A stretch of DNA of 64,000 bases. Origin: an uncultured Planctomycetota bacterium. Its GTDB lineage: Bacteria; Planctomycetota; Phycisphaerae; UBA1845; Fen-1342. Below, one piece after another: positions 17,507 to 26,536 of the stretch (position 1 is the first letter of the stretch; every line of letters starts with the position of its first letter). Under the pieces are notes generated by a model. The model saw only the letters and a list, made by a program, of their open reading frames with translations, did not search any database and was not told where the DNA came from. Location: contig CAADGL010000021.1 in the NCBI GenBank assembly GCA_900696525.1, positions 124,001 to 188,000 of the forward strand, written 5' to 3'. A program made the translations under genes and the position numbers.

Positions 17507-19507
17507 TCACTGCGGACGATGCGTCTCGGTGTCTTCATTGACGTCCAGGCCCAGGCGCCCGGGAAGTTGGTGGAGATCGGGGTGGTCGTAGCGGCCGCGC
17601 TCGGTCGGGCCCTTCTCGACCTCGACTGGCGCCCCGTGCGTGCGCACCCAGAGGTCGTTGCGCACGGCCTTCACTTCCCAGTAGACCTTGCCGTGCGGAG
17701 CGCCGCCGGCGACGCGGAAGCGATTGTCGATGATCTCTTCGGCGGCATGCAGTCCCGGCATCGAGGCGCCGGCGGCCGTGAGCTGAATCCGCGAATCGCG
17801 GTTGATGTCCTGGAAGTACGCTGGCAGCTCGACCGTCGCCTCTCCGTCGGCATCGAGCCGGACCGCGCCACTGTAGATGTTGAGCGGCTCCGGCCCTTCG
17901 GAACAGTAATGCTTGAGGAACTTCCCCTGCGGATCGAGCGGGTGATCGATGACGAAGGCCTTGGTGCCGCTGGCGCCGAAGTTGCCGGCGGCGTAGACTC
18001 CGTAGCCAGCGCTGTTGTTGTTCAACCCGCGCACGGCGAACGTCAGGCCGCTCGTCGCTCTCGATTCGCCGTAAACGGCGCGGCCGTTCGTGCTGGATGT
18101 GTCGCCGAAGACGCCGTAATTGACGCCTGTTTCGGAATCGACCAAGCCGTAGACGCCGCGGCCGGTCGTGCTCTTGGCGAGTCCATACACACCCGAGGCG
18201 CCGCCGGCCGACGCCAGCGCGCTGCCCTGCACGCCGCGCCCGAGCCCGCTGTTGGACACACCCATGACGCCCGGCGCAGCGCCGCTTACGGACGAATTCT
18301 GACCCTGCACGCCGATGGCGCCTGGCCCGTTGACTTCGCCGTACACGCCCGTTCCCGTCGTGCTGGAGGCGCTGCCGTAGACGCCATACGTAAGACCGGT
18401 GGCGGCGGTGGCGAGGCCGAACACGCCGCGGCCGCTGGTGCTTGAGCTGCGGCCCATGGCTCCATAGCTCGTCCCAACGGCCTGATGGGCATCGCCGAAG
18501 ACGCCGACAAACGGGCTCTCGCCGAAGACGCCATAGCATCCGGCGGCGACGGTGCGGCCATACACGCCATAGTTGGTGCCGGAGGCTGACAGCGCCTCGC
18601 CAAGCACGCCGCTGCCGCTGGTCCCGTAGCTAATGAAATGCCCGCCGGCGCCGCTGCCGTTCCCCGCCGAGGCCACGCCGAAGACGCCGGTGGCGTTCTC
18701 CGCGGTCGTCTCGCCGCGGACGCCGGTGGTCGACCCCGTTCCCCAGACGCCGTGCAGTCCTTCGCCGAAGACGCCGGTCCAGTTCACCGATCGACCGTGC
18801 ACGCCGTAGCTCACGCCTGCGCCGCCGCTGGCCTGGCCGAAAACGCCGCGTCCGGTAGAGCTGACACTCTCGCCGTAGACGCCGTAGTTGACGCCCGAGC
18901 CGGCGGTGGCCTGCCCGAAGAGTCCGCGGCCGGTCGTTCCATGCGCGACGCCATACACACCGGACCCGCTCGCGGTGTTGGACGCCATGATGGTGCGAGT
19001 CAGGGTGCTCTCGACGTGCAGCCGGGCCGCCGGCGCGGCAACGCCGATGCCCACGGACCCGGGGTTGGCGCTGAAGATGTCGTCGGCGACAGCGGTCCAC
19101 AGTCCGTCCCCCGCGCCGCCCAGCGCGTAGAGAGCGTAGGGCACGGCGGAGAGCGGCTGGCGCGGCGCGAGGATCGTGAATGGGCCGCCGCCCGCAGACC
19201 GAACCTCGATCTGAAGCCAGCGCGGCTGACCATCGAACGGGGTTGTGCCGAAGTCCAGTTGCAGCGCAATCAGCCCGTCCGCGACGGGTACGGCCTCGGC
19301 GACGAAGGGCTCGCCGACCTGGTTGCCTCCCCCCGCCGCGTCAAACAGTCTGAGAACGAAGTCGTAATCGCCGTCGGCGGGCTGCCCCGCGTCTGACAGG
19401 CGCCCCTGGTACGTGAAGGCCGTCTGGCTCTCGGCGAGTGCCGGCGCGGCGAGCATGCCGGCGACCAGCAGGAACCTCGCGGCAAGTCTGATATTGAACG
19501 AGCGCAT
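17507..19507 (-). CDS. Secreted GVYG-repeat surface protein
   Basis: A 666-residue exported protein. Signal peptide ending near ALAES, then a conserved head TAFTYQGRLSDAGQPADGDYDFVLRLFDA, a SAVPYALYA motif, and about 350 residues of Gly-rich repeats (GVYGxSxSxxGRGVFGQAxxxSGVxYG) likely to form a repetitive beta structure. The C-terminal 150 residues are non-repetitive. The head is shared with the protein at 39221. ATG at 19507 follows GGAGGAT. Probably an abundant surface or matrix protein; ligand unknown. Confidence 0.75.
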   Translation of the reverse strand: MRSFNIRLAARFLLVAGMLAAPALAESQTAFTYQGRLSDAGQPADGDYDFVLRLFDAAGGGNQVGEPFVAEAVPVADGLIALQLDFGTTPFDGQPRWLQIEVRSAGGGPFTILAPRQPLSAVPYALYALGGAGDGLWTAVADDIFSANPGSVGIGVAAPAARLHVESTLTRTIMASNTASGSGVYGVAHGTTGRGLFGQATAGSGVNYGVYGESVSSTGRGVFGQASGGAGVSYGVHGRSVNWTGVFGEGLHGVWGTGSTTGVRGETTAENATGVFGVASAGNGSGAGGHFISYGTSGSGVLGEALSASGTNYGVYGRTVAAGCYGVFGESPFVGVFGDAHQAVGTSYGAMGRSSSTSGRGVFGLATAATGLTYGVYGSASSTTGTGVYGEVNGPGAIGVQGQNSSVSGAAPGVMGVSNSGLGRGVQGSALASAGGASGVYGLAKSTTGRGVYGLVDSETGVNYGVFGDTSSTNGRAVYGESRATSGLTFAVRGLNNNSAGYGVYAAGNFGASGTKAFVIDHPLDPQGKFLKHYCSEGPEPLNIYSGAVRLDADGEATVELPAYFQDINRDSRIQLTAAGASMPGLHAAEEIIDNRFRVAGGAPHGKVYWEVKAVRNDLWVRTHGAPVEVEKGPTERGRYDHPDLHQLPGRLGLDVNEDTETHRPQ

Positions 19508-19678
19508 GCTATCCTCCAATCAGCGACCCGAGCGGTGCGGAGCGCCGCGCTCCAGGTTTTCGCTTGGCTACAGCGCCACGGGGCGCTAGAGTAACGTGAG
19601 CCCATCGGGGCACTTGGCCCTACCGTGGAGTCAGTCCGTATTCCGGCCGCCGGAACCGCCAGACCTGTCGGGGGAATC

Positions 19679-20245
19679 GTGTCCGACGAACTCATCACGC
19701 GCACGCTGATGGCGGCCAGCCGCGGCGAACCGCGCGCGGCGGACGAGCTGCTGCCGCTGGTCTACGACGAGCTGCGGCGGTTGGCGCACGCGCGCCTGGC
19801 CCGTGCCCCGCGCGGGACGACGCTGCAACCCACGGCGCTGGTTCATGAGGCGTATCTGCGGCTCGTCGGCGACCGGGACCCCGGCTGGAACGGCCGCGCT
19901 CATTTCTTCGCAGCCGCCGCCAGGGCCATGCGTAACATCCTCGTGGACCGGGCGCGGCGGAAGGCGAGCGTCAAGCACGGGGGCGGGCGCAGGCGGGTGG
20001 CGATGGACGACGCCGACCTGCCGATCGAGCTGCCCAACGAGGACGTCCTGGCGCTGGACGAGGCGTTGACCAGGCTCGAAGCGGCCGACCCGCGCAAGGC
20101 GAGAATCGTGATGCTGCACTACTTCGGCGGCCTGACGCTGGAGGAGACGGCCGAGGCCCTGGACACCTCGCCGCGCACCGTCGAGCGCGAGTGGCGCTTC
20201 ACGCGCGCCTTCCTGTTCACGCAACTCGCGGGTCAACAGGCGTAG
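19679..20245 (+). CDS. ECF-type RNA polymerase sigma factor
   Basis: A 188-residue sigma factor of the planctomycete ECF class. Sigma2 region: ELLPLVYDELRRLAHARLARA...LVHEAYLRLV...FFAAAARAMRNILVDRARR; sigma4 region: MLHYFGGLTLEETAEALDTSPRTVEREWRFTRAFL. GTG at 19679 gives the usual N-terminus; ATG 19625 would add 18 codons. No anti-sigma factor is adjacent, but a Ser/Thr kinase follows 98 nt later, a pairing well known in Planctomycetes, which suggests the kinase controls or is controlled by this sigma factor. Confidence 0.88.
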   Translation: MSDELITRTLMAASRGEPRAADELLPLVYDELRRLAHARLARAPRGTTLQPTALVHEAYLRLVGDRDPGWNGRAHFFAAAARAMRNILVDRARRKASVKHGGGRRRVAMDDADLPIELPNEDVLALDEALTRLEAADPRKARIVMLHYFGGLTLEETAEALDTSPRTVEREWRFTRAFLFTQLAGQQA

Positions 20246-20343
20246 TCCCGCGCGGCGGCGTCGGGTGTTGGCCCGACCACCGGGTCTCGTGCGGAGATGG
20301 CGGTCGGCGCTGCCTCTTCTCGTACTGTGTGTCGGGTGACTGC

Positions 20344-23300
20344 ATGGATGGCGCGCGGATTCAGCAGGCCGAGCAGATTTTCCGCGAGTTGCTGGCGGTC
20401 GACCCTGGGCAGCGCTCGTCGTTGCTGGTGACGCGCTGTGCCGGCGACGAGCCGCTGCGCGCGTTCGTCGCGCGATTGCTCGACCACGACGCCGCCGGCA
20501 TGGGCGACTTCATGCGCCGCCCCGTCATCGCCGGCCTGCCCGCAGCACTCGGCCTCGAAACGCCCCGCCGCGTCGGAAGCTACACCGTGCTGCGCGAGAT
20601 CGGGCGCGGCGGCATGGGGGTGGTGTACGAGGCCCAGCAGCTCTCGCCGCGCCGCACGGTGGCGCTGAAGCTGATGCCGCACGGGCCGGCGAGCGAGGAT
20701 GCGTTGCGGCGTTTCCGACAGGAGGCCGAGGCGCTGGGGCGTGTCGAGCACCCGGGCATCGCCCGCATCTACGAGGCGGGCAGCGCCGAAGTGACGACGG
20801 ACACGGGCGCCAATGCGGCGCGGCCCTTCCTGGCGATGGAACTCGTCAGCGGCGAGACGCTGGCGGAGCACGCGCGCCGGCGGCGGCTCGGCGTGCGAGA
20901 GCGGCTGGAGTTGCTGGCGCGCGTCTGCGACGCGGTTCACCACGCGCACCAGAAAGGCGTGATTCACCGCGACCTCAAGCCCGCCAACATCCTCGTCAAC
21001 GACCAGGGGCAGCCAAAAGTGCTGGATTTCGGCGTGGCGCACATCATCGCCGACGACCCCGCGTCCGCCGCCATGCGCACCAGCACCGGGCAACTGCTCG
21101 GCACGCTCGCCTTCATGAGCCCGGAGCAGCTCGCCGGCAACCCATGGCGCCTCGACACGCGCAGCGACGTGTACGCCCTCGGCGTCGTCGCCTTTCACCT
21201 GCTCACCGGCCGCCTGCCCTACGACGTCGCCGACCTTCCCATCGCCGCTGCCGCCCGCCGCATCGCCGAGGACCGCCCCCTGCCATTGGGAACCGTGGAT
21301 CGCGCCCTGCGCGGCGACGTGCAGACGACCGTCGCCAAGGCGCTTGAGAAAGACCCTGCGCAGCGCTACGCGTCCGCCCACGCGTTCGCGGAGGACATCC
21401 GCCGCTGTCTGCGCGATGAGCCGATCGCCGCCCACCCGCCCAGCGTGCTCTACCAGTGGGGTAAGTTCGCTCGCCGGAACCGCGCGCTCGTCGGCGGTCT
21501 CGCCGCTGCCTTCGCCTCGCTGCTGATTGGCCTGTCGGCGGCGGCGTACGGACTGGCCTGGGCCTCGCACGAGCGCAACGAGAAGGCCGCCGCGCTCCAA
21601 GCCGAAACGCTCGCCCGGGCTGAAGCCGAGGCCGTGGCGGCGTTTCTGGCCGACATGCTCAGCGCCGCCGACCCCAAACGCGACGGGCGCGAGGCGCGTG
21701 TGATCGACGTGCTGGACGCGGCCGCTGCGGGCGTCGACGAGCGTTTCAACGCGCAGCCCCTGCCGCAGGCGCGCGTGCGCCACGTCATCGGCACAACCTA
21801 CCAGTGGCTCGGCGCGTACGACCGGGCGGAGCCGCATCTGCGCTGGGCGCGGCAGACGCGCCAGGAGCTGCTCGGCGAGCGCCACCCCGACGCCATCGAG
21901 TCGTTGCACGAGCTCGGAGCGCTCTACAACGAATGGGGACGTTTCGCCGACGCCGAACCGCTCAACGTCCGGGCGCTCCAGCTCTCCCGGGCGGTGCACG
22001 GCGACGTCAGCCCGCAGACGCACGCCGCCACCCACGAGCTGGCTTTGCTGTACTCGCGCCAAGGGCGCTACGCCGAGGCGCTTCCGCTTCAGAAGGAGGC
22101 GCTCGCGCTCAGCCGCCGCCTGCTCGGCGAGGACCACGCCGCCACGCTCACCAGCGCTAACGGCCTGGGCGTGCTCTATCGACGTCTCGGACGCTACGAC
22201 GACGCGCTCGCCGTGTACGATGCGACGCTCGCGGCCCGGCGGCGCACGCTCGGCGCCGAGCACGCCGACACGCTGGTGTCGATGAATAACCTGGCGCACC
22301 TCTACCGGGCGCTGGGCCGTTACGACGAAGCCCTCGAGCTCCACGCGCACACCCTCGAAACGCGGCGCCGCGTGCTCTCCGACGCCCATCCGCACACGAT
22401 CATGTCGATGGACAATACCGCGATGGTCCTGGCCGACCTCGAGCACTACGACCAGGCCCGCGCCCTGCACCTCGAAGCCCTCGAACACAAGCGCCGCATC
22501 TACGGCGACGATGCGCCTGAGACGCTCGTCAGTCTGAACAACCTCGCCGTGGCCTGTACCGGTCTCGAAGAGTACGATCAGGCCGCGCAGATTCACGAGC
22601 GCGTGCTCGCCACGCGCCGCCGCGTGCTCGGCGACGAGCACCAGGAAACCACCATCTCGATGGACAATCTCGCCCAGGTGCTTCTCAAGCTCGGCCGGCT
22701 CGACGACGCCCGGGGTCTCTTCCAAGAGTCGCTGGAAGCGCGCCGCCGCGCGCTGGGCGAGCGGCATCCGCTCTTCGCCGAAAGCAACCTGCGCCTCGGC
22801 CGGCTCCTGCTGGCCCAGGGCGATCCGGCCGCCGCGGCCGAGCGCCTCGACGTCGCCCTGGCCGTTCTCAGCGCCACGCTGCCGCCGGAGAATCAGAAAG
22901 TCCGCCAGGCGCGGTTCGCGCTCGCCCGGGCGCTGCACCTTCTGGATCGTCACGACCAGGCCGAGCCGCTGCTGCGCGCCGCGCTCGACATGGCCGCGCG
23001 CCAGGACGGGTTCGCCGCTGAATGGGTCCGCGTGAGTCTGATGCTGGCGGCGGTCCTGGCCGCCCAGGAGCGCCACGAGGAGTTGGATGAACTGATCACG
23101 GGGGCGTTCGAGAGAGCACTCACGTTGGATGGGCGCGCCCGGACCGACGCGGCAGGCGCGTTCGACGAACTGCTCGAGACCCTGCGCCGCCTGGGCCGGA
23201 CGGACCTTGCCGACGAGTGGGAGAACCGGCGGCGACGGTTCGACAGAGCCGACGACGGCGCCGGGGCGCTGCCAGGCGGCGGCCCCGGGCGCCGTCAGTC

Positions 23301-23637
23301 GCAGGTTCTACCCATTCACTCGCAGGTCGTGCCGAACGCCGCCAGCAGCACGCCGAGGTCCGATTGGTTGACAACGCCGTCGCCGTCCACGTCGCCCACG
23401 CACTGCGGACCGCTACAGCCGAAATCGCCGAGCACGATGCCCAGGTCCGACTGGTTGACCGCGTTGTCGGCGTTGAGGTCTCCCGGGCACGGCGGCAGCA
23501 CCTCGATGAGGGCCGCGGCGCGCGTGTTCGGTACTGGCTCGGCGGTGACGACGATCTGGTCGAGGTCGTTGAGCGCCGTCCGCAGGGCGAACGGCGTGCC
23601 GAATGTCGCGACGAGCGTACCGGTCAGGTCGGTGTAG
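20344..23637 (+). CDS. Membrane Ser/Thr protein kinase with TPR sensor domain
   Basis: ORF of 1097 codons. The kinase domain (residues about 80-340) has the P-loop GRGGMGVVYEA, VALKLM lysine, HRDLKPAN with HRD at 208-210, DFG at 228 and SPEQLAGN. A transmembrane helix (RALVGGLAAAFASLLIGLSAAAYGLAW) is near 381-403, followed by about ten 42-residue kinesin-light-chain-type TPRs (ARRRVLGDEHxxT) to about 890. It lies 98 nt after the ECF sigma gene. The last ~108 codons are antisense to the dockerin tail of the convergent gene and look non-native, so the true C-terminus is uncertain. Confidence 0.85.
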   Translation: MDGARIQQAEQIFRELLAVDPGQRSSLLVTRCAGDEPLRAFVARLLDHDAAGMGDFMRRPVIAGLPAALGLETPRRVGSYTVLREIGRGGMGVVYEAQQLSPRRTVALKLMPHGPASEDALRRFRQEAEALGRVEHPGIARIYEAGSAEVTTDTGANAARPFLAMELVSGETLAEHARRRRLGVRERLELLARVCDAVHHAHQKGVIHRDLKPANILVNDQGQPKVLDFGVAHIIADDPASAAMRTSTGQLLGTLAFMSPEQLAGNPWRLDTRSDVYALGVVAFHLLTGRLPYDVADLPIAAAARRIAEDRPLPLGTVDRALRGDVQTTVAKALEKDPAQRYASAHAFAEDIRRCLRDEPIAAHPPSVLYQWGKFARRNRALVGGLAAAFASLLIGLSAAAYGLAWASHERNEKAAALQAETLARAEAEAVAAFLADMLSAADPKRDGREARVIDVLDAAAAGVDERFNAQPLPQARVRHVIGTTYQWLGAYDRAEPHLRWARQTRQELLGERHPDAIESLHELGALYNEWGRFADAEPLNVRALQLSRAVHGDVSPQTHAATHELALLYSRQGRYAEALPLQKEALALSRRLLGEDHAATLTSANGLGVLYRRLGRYDDALAVYDATLAARRRTLGAEHADTLVSMNNLAHLYRALGRYDEALELHAHTLETRRRVLSDAHPHTIMSMDNTAMVLADLEHYDQARALHLEALEHKRRIYGDDAPETLVSLNNLAVACTGLEEYDQAAQIHERVLATRRRVLGDEHQETTISMDNLAQVLLKLGRLDDARGLFQESLEARRRALGERHPLFAESNLRLGRLLLAQGDPAAAAERLDVALAVLSATLPPENQKVRQARFALARALHLLDRHDQAEPLLRAALDMAARQDGFAAEWVRVSLMLAAVLAAQERHEELDELITGAFERALTLDGRARTDAAGAFDELLETLRRLGRTDLADEWENRRRRFDRADDGAGALPGGGPGRRQSQVLPIHSQVVPNAASSTPRSDWLTTPSPSTSPTHCGPLQPKSPSTMPRSDWLTALSALRSPGHGGSTSMRAAARVFGTGSAVTTIWSRSLSAVRRANGVPNVATSVPVRSV

Positions 23638-24698
23638 CCGCGCTCCTTCGTCCAGAGCAGCAGCGACGGCTCGTATTGCTCGGTCAGCGCCTGAACCAGC
23701 ATATGCCCGTGGTTGTTCAGCGCCAGGGGCCGCGCCGCGGCCTGGCCTTCGGGCAGATCGATGAGCGTGACCTCGAACGTCTTGGCGTTCAGCAGGTACG
23801 GCCGCGTATCGCCTTGCGGGCTCACCCGCGTGCCGGCGACCACGCCCGACTCGCTCAGCACGTCCGTCGTGACGTACGCCGCCTGCGGATCGACCCACGC
23901 ACCGATCATCACCGGGCAGAAGAAGAACACGAGGACTCCGTTCGGCCGTCCGAGCTCGTCCACGACTTCGCCGATCATGTACTCCTCGTTGTTGATCGCG
24001 ATCAGTTGGCTACTCACCCCCCACTGCCACGGAATGAGCTGCATGAGGAAGCCCTGCGCGTGCCAGAACGCCGCCCGCCGGCTGCCGTCCGGCATCTGCG
24101 CCCAGCCGACGATCGCCCCGTTGTCGGTGATATCCGAGGCCCAGCTCTCCGGCCCGCCGAAGGACTGAAGCGGCGTCATGCCGGCGTCATCGGTGTAGCG
24201 GAAACCGCCCAGCCGAAGCTCGGGCCCGGCCTGCATATCCCAGACGCCGACGATGTCGCCGGCGTTGTTCACCGCGTTCACCTGTCCCCACTCGCCGGCG
24301 AATCCCGCGACGCTGAACATCGGCTGGCCGGCACCGGCGCGAAAGACCCGGCGGAAATAGTAGGCGCCGTCCTGAATGATGCCGATGCCCGCTACCTGGC
24401 CGACTTCGTTCAGGGCCTGCACGTCGCTGTGATGAAAACCGAGCGTGTCCAGCGGCGTCAACGGCCCGGCCCCCTGCGAGACGAACGCGTGCATTCCTCC
24501 ACCGGCGATGAACGGATGGCCCGACTGCCCCCCGATCAACCCGGCGCCGTTGATCTGGACGGCCTCGGTGCTGCCGCCGGCCAGCGATCCGAGCGGGGTC
24601 GCGCGGATCCGCGGGACGTCGGCATTGGCGGCGGTCGTGACAAGGGCGACGGCCCAGGCCGCGGCCCAACGGCTGGTTCGGGAAGCGAGCGGCGACAT
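23316..24698 (-). CDS. Secreted HAF-repeat protein with dockerin-like tail
   Basis: A 460-residue exported protein. Signal peptide MSPLASRTSRWAAAWAVALVTTAANA, then repeats of the HAF type (LNEVGQVAGIGI, VNNAGDIVGVWD, ITDNGAIVGWA, INNEEYMIGEV), which form a beta-propeller-like extracellular domain. The C-terminus has two dockerin-like repeats, GDLNADNAVNQSDLGIVLGDFGC and GDVDGDGVVNQSDLGVLLAAFG. ATG at 24698 is chosen for the signal; the ORF runs 46 codons further. It overlaps the convergent kinase ORF by 322 nt. Confidence 0.82.
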   Translation of the reverse strand: MSPLASRTSRWAAAWAVALVTTAANADVPRIRATPLGSLAGGSTEAVQINGAGLIGGQSGHPFIAGGGMHAFVSQGAGPLTPLDTLGFHHSDVQALNEVGQVAGIGIIQDGAYYFRRVFRAGAGQPMFSVAGFAGEWGQVNAVNNAGDIVGVWDMQAGPELRLGGFRYTDDAGMTPLQSFGGPESWASDITDNGAIVGWAQMPDGSRRAAFWHAQGFLMQLIPWQWGVSSQLIAINNEEYMIGEVVDELGRPNGVLVFFFCPVMIGAWVDPQAAYVTTDVLSESGVVAGTRVSPQGDTRPYLLNAKTFEVTLIDLPEGQAAARPLALNNHGHMLVQALTEQYEPSLLLWTKERGYTDLTGTLVATFGTPFALRTALNDLDQIVVTAEPVPNTRAAALIEVLPPCPGDLNADNAVNQSDLGIVLGDFGCSGPQCVGDVDGDGVVNQSDLGVLLAAFGTTCE

Positions 24699-24975
24699 TT
24701 CGGCATCCTTTCGTGCGGTTGACCGTGCCCCGGCTGCCGGGCGACGGGAGTTCACCCAAACACCAGAGGGCCCAGTGGCAACCGGCGTTCCCATTGGCGG
24801 GAAAGTGGCAGAAAGGAAGTTTGAAACTGCGTCCACGAGCGGCAGGACACTTCGGTCGCTTGTCTTATCCTATTCAAAAAGAGCAAGTTACGGACAGGCG
24901 CAGGAATGATGGGGCAGCGGAAGCCGAGGATTCGTCGAGAGTCGGAACGCTTGGAACCACAGCGCGGCCGCCGGA

Positions 24976-25602
24976 CTATTCCGCAATATGTGGTGGAGGA
25001 TCGCCGCAATTGGATGCGGCCGCTCTCGGGGAGCGAACGAACAGCTCCACCCGCATTTTCCCAAAGACGCGCTGATCGGCCTGTCGCAGCTCCCGGTGCG
25101 CCCGCCGGCCGAAATCCGTCGCCGATCCATGCCGGAACACGAGGACGCCATCCACGGCGAGCCGCGGTGCCAGGCGCTCGAACAGGTCGCACACGCGCCG
25201 CGGCTCCACGTCGGCATAGGGCGGATCGGCGAAGATGAGGCCGAAGCCGGAGGCGGTTGGCGCTTCGAGGCGCATCGTCCAGGCGTTCGCGGAGCGCACG
25301 CAGGCGGTGGGCGGGCTGAGCCGCAGCTTCTCGAGATTCGCCCGAAGCGCCCGCAACGCCTCGCGCCCGACTTCGACGAAGGTGCACGAAGCGGCCCCGC
25401 GCGACAGGCATTCGATGCCGATCGCGCCGCTGCCGGCGAAGAGGTCGAGCACGTCCACCGCGGGCAAGCGTCCCAGCGTCTGAAACCGATGGCCGAGAAT
25501 GTTGAAGAGGGATTCCTTGACCTGGTCGGTTATGGGCCGCGTGTCGCGGCCCGGCGGCGCGAGCAGCGTCGCGCCTCGAAACTCGCCGGCGATCACGCGC
25601 AT
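24976..25602 (-). CDS. rsmD: 16S rRNA (guanine966-N2)-methyltransferase
   Basis: A 208-residue SAM-dependent methyltransferase. N-terminal MRVIAGEFRGATLLAPPG...TRPITDQVKESLFNIL is diagnostic of RsmD, followed by the SAM motif DLFAGSGAIGIE and the catalytic FADPPY. ATG at 25602 starts at the conserved N-terminus; the ORF upstream is antisense to the next gene. The start has no clear ribosome site. It diverges from the UvrB/UvrC-motif gene with 81 nt between them. Confidence 0.92.
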   Translation of the reverse strand: MRVIAGEFRGATLLAPPGRDTRPITDQVKESLFNILGHRFQTLGRLPAVDVLDLFAGSGAIGIECLSRGAASCTFVEVGREALRALRANLEKLRLSPPTACVRSANAWTMRLEAPTASGFGLIFADPPYADVEPRRVCDLFERLAPRLAVDGVLVFRHGSATDFGRRAHRELRQADQRVFGKMRVELFVRSPRAAASNCGDPPPHIAE

Positions 25603-25683
25603 GGCTTTTTCGTCCGACTGTGGCGCGGGCGGCAGCGTCCGCGAACTGATGGACCCGCACGTCGCGGCCGATGAAACCGGGTG

Positions 25684-26469
25684 ATGATACACGACCTGCG
25701 CAGCATTCTCGACGGCTGGGAGTATGAGCCAGGAAAGATATCCGTGCGCAAGATTATCGGGCGCGACGGGCGCGAGAAGCTCCAGACGCGCGTCGATCTC
25801 GGGCTGCTGCAACTCGAGATGACCGGCCGCCCGGACGGCCTGCGGCCGCACGGCTGCGAGTCGTTCCTCGACTTCATCGAACAGCGCCTGCGCCAGCACG
25901 CCGCCGGCCGCGGAAAGGGCGCCCCGGACGAGGGATTCACGATCTCGGCGGAGGAATGCCGCGAGCTGCGTCACGAGGCGCACCTGTTCTACCAGCGGTT
26001 CCTGTCGCTGTTCGTCCTGGAGGACTTCGAGGGCGTCGAACGCGACACGAGCCACAATCTGCGCATCTTCGAGCTGTGCCGCTGCTACGCCGCCGGCGAG
26101 GCGGACCGTGCGGCGTTGGAGGGCCAGCGGCCGTACGTGATCATGATGAACGTGCGCGCCCAGACCTACGCCGCCCTCAGGCGCCGCGAGTACGAAGCGG
26201 CCAGTGCCCGGGTCGAGGACGGCCTGCTGCGGCTGCGTGGGAGTGGCGAAGAGGACAGCGGCGCCTGGGGCGGCGCCGGCGACGAGCGCCCCGAGCTGAA
26301 GGTGCTCGCCGCGCTGCGTCAGGAAGTCCTGGAGCGCATGCCGCCCGACGCCGCCCCGCGCCTGCGCTGGGAGCTGGAAACGGCCCTGGAGCGCGAGGAC
26401 TACGAGCGCGCCGCGCAGTTGCGCGACCGCCTGTCGAACAGCCGCAGCAAGCACCCGCCGGCGGCGTGA
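25684..26469 (+). CDS. UvrB/UvrC-motif protein (paralogue 2)
   Basis: A 261-residue paralogue of the protein at 10910-11689. Shared features: an N-terminal segment with two-strand pattern, RVDLGLLQLEMTGRPDGLRP, a helical middle with FYQRFLSLFVLEDFEGVERD, and a C-terminal UvrB/UvrC motif ELETALEREDYERAAQLRDRLS. No catalytic residues are evident. ATG at 25684; an in-frame GTG immediately before it (25681) is an alternative. Function unknown; an adaptor role is inferred only from the C-terminal motif. Confidence 0.72.
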   Translation: MIHDLRSILDGWEYEPGKISVRKIIGRDGREKLQTRVDLGLLQLEMTGRPDGLRPHGCESFLDFIEQRLRQHAAGRGKGAPDEGFTISAEECRELRHEAHLFYQRFLSLFVLEDFEGVERDTSHNLRIFELCRCYAAGEADRAALEGQRPYVIMMNVRAQTYAALRRREYEAASARVEDGLLRLRGSGEEDSGAWGGAGDERPELKVLAALRQEVLERMPPDAAPRLRWELETALEREDYERAAQLRDRLSNSRSKHPPAA

Positions 26470-26536
26470 GCGCCGCCAGCGCTGGCGCCGGCCAGCCGAC
26501 CCGGAGCCGCGCGGCGGACCCGCACCGCCGCGCCGA

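Noticed and set aside
20233-23076. 947-codon minus-strand ORF opposite the kinase
   Set aside because: No recognisable domain; the plus strand has all kinase motifs and TPRs. High-GC DNA keeps the antisense frame open.
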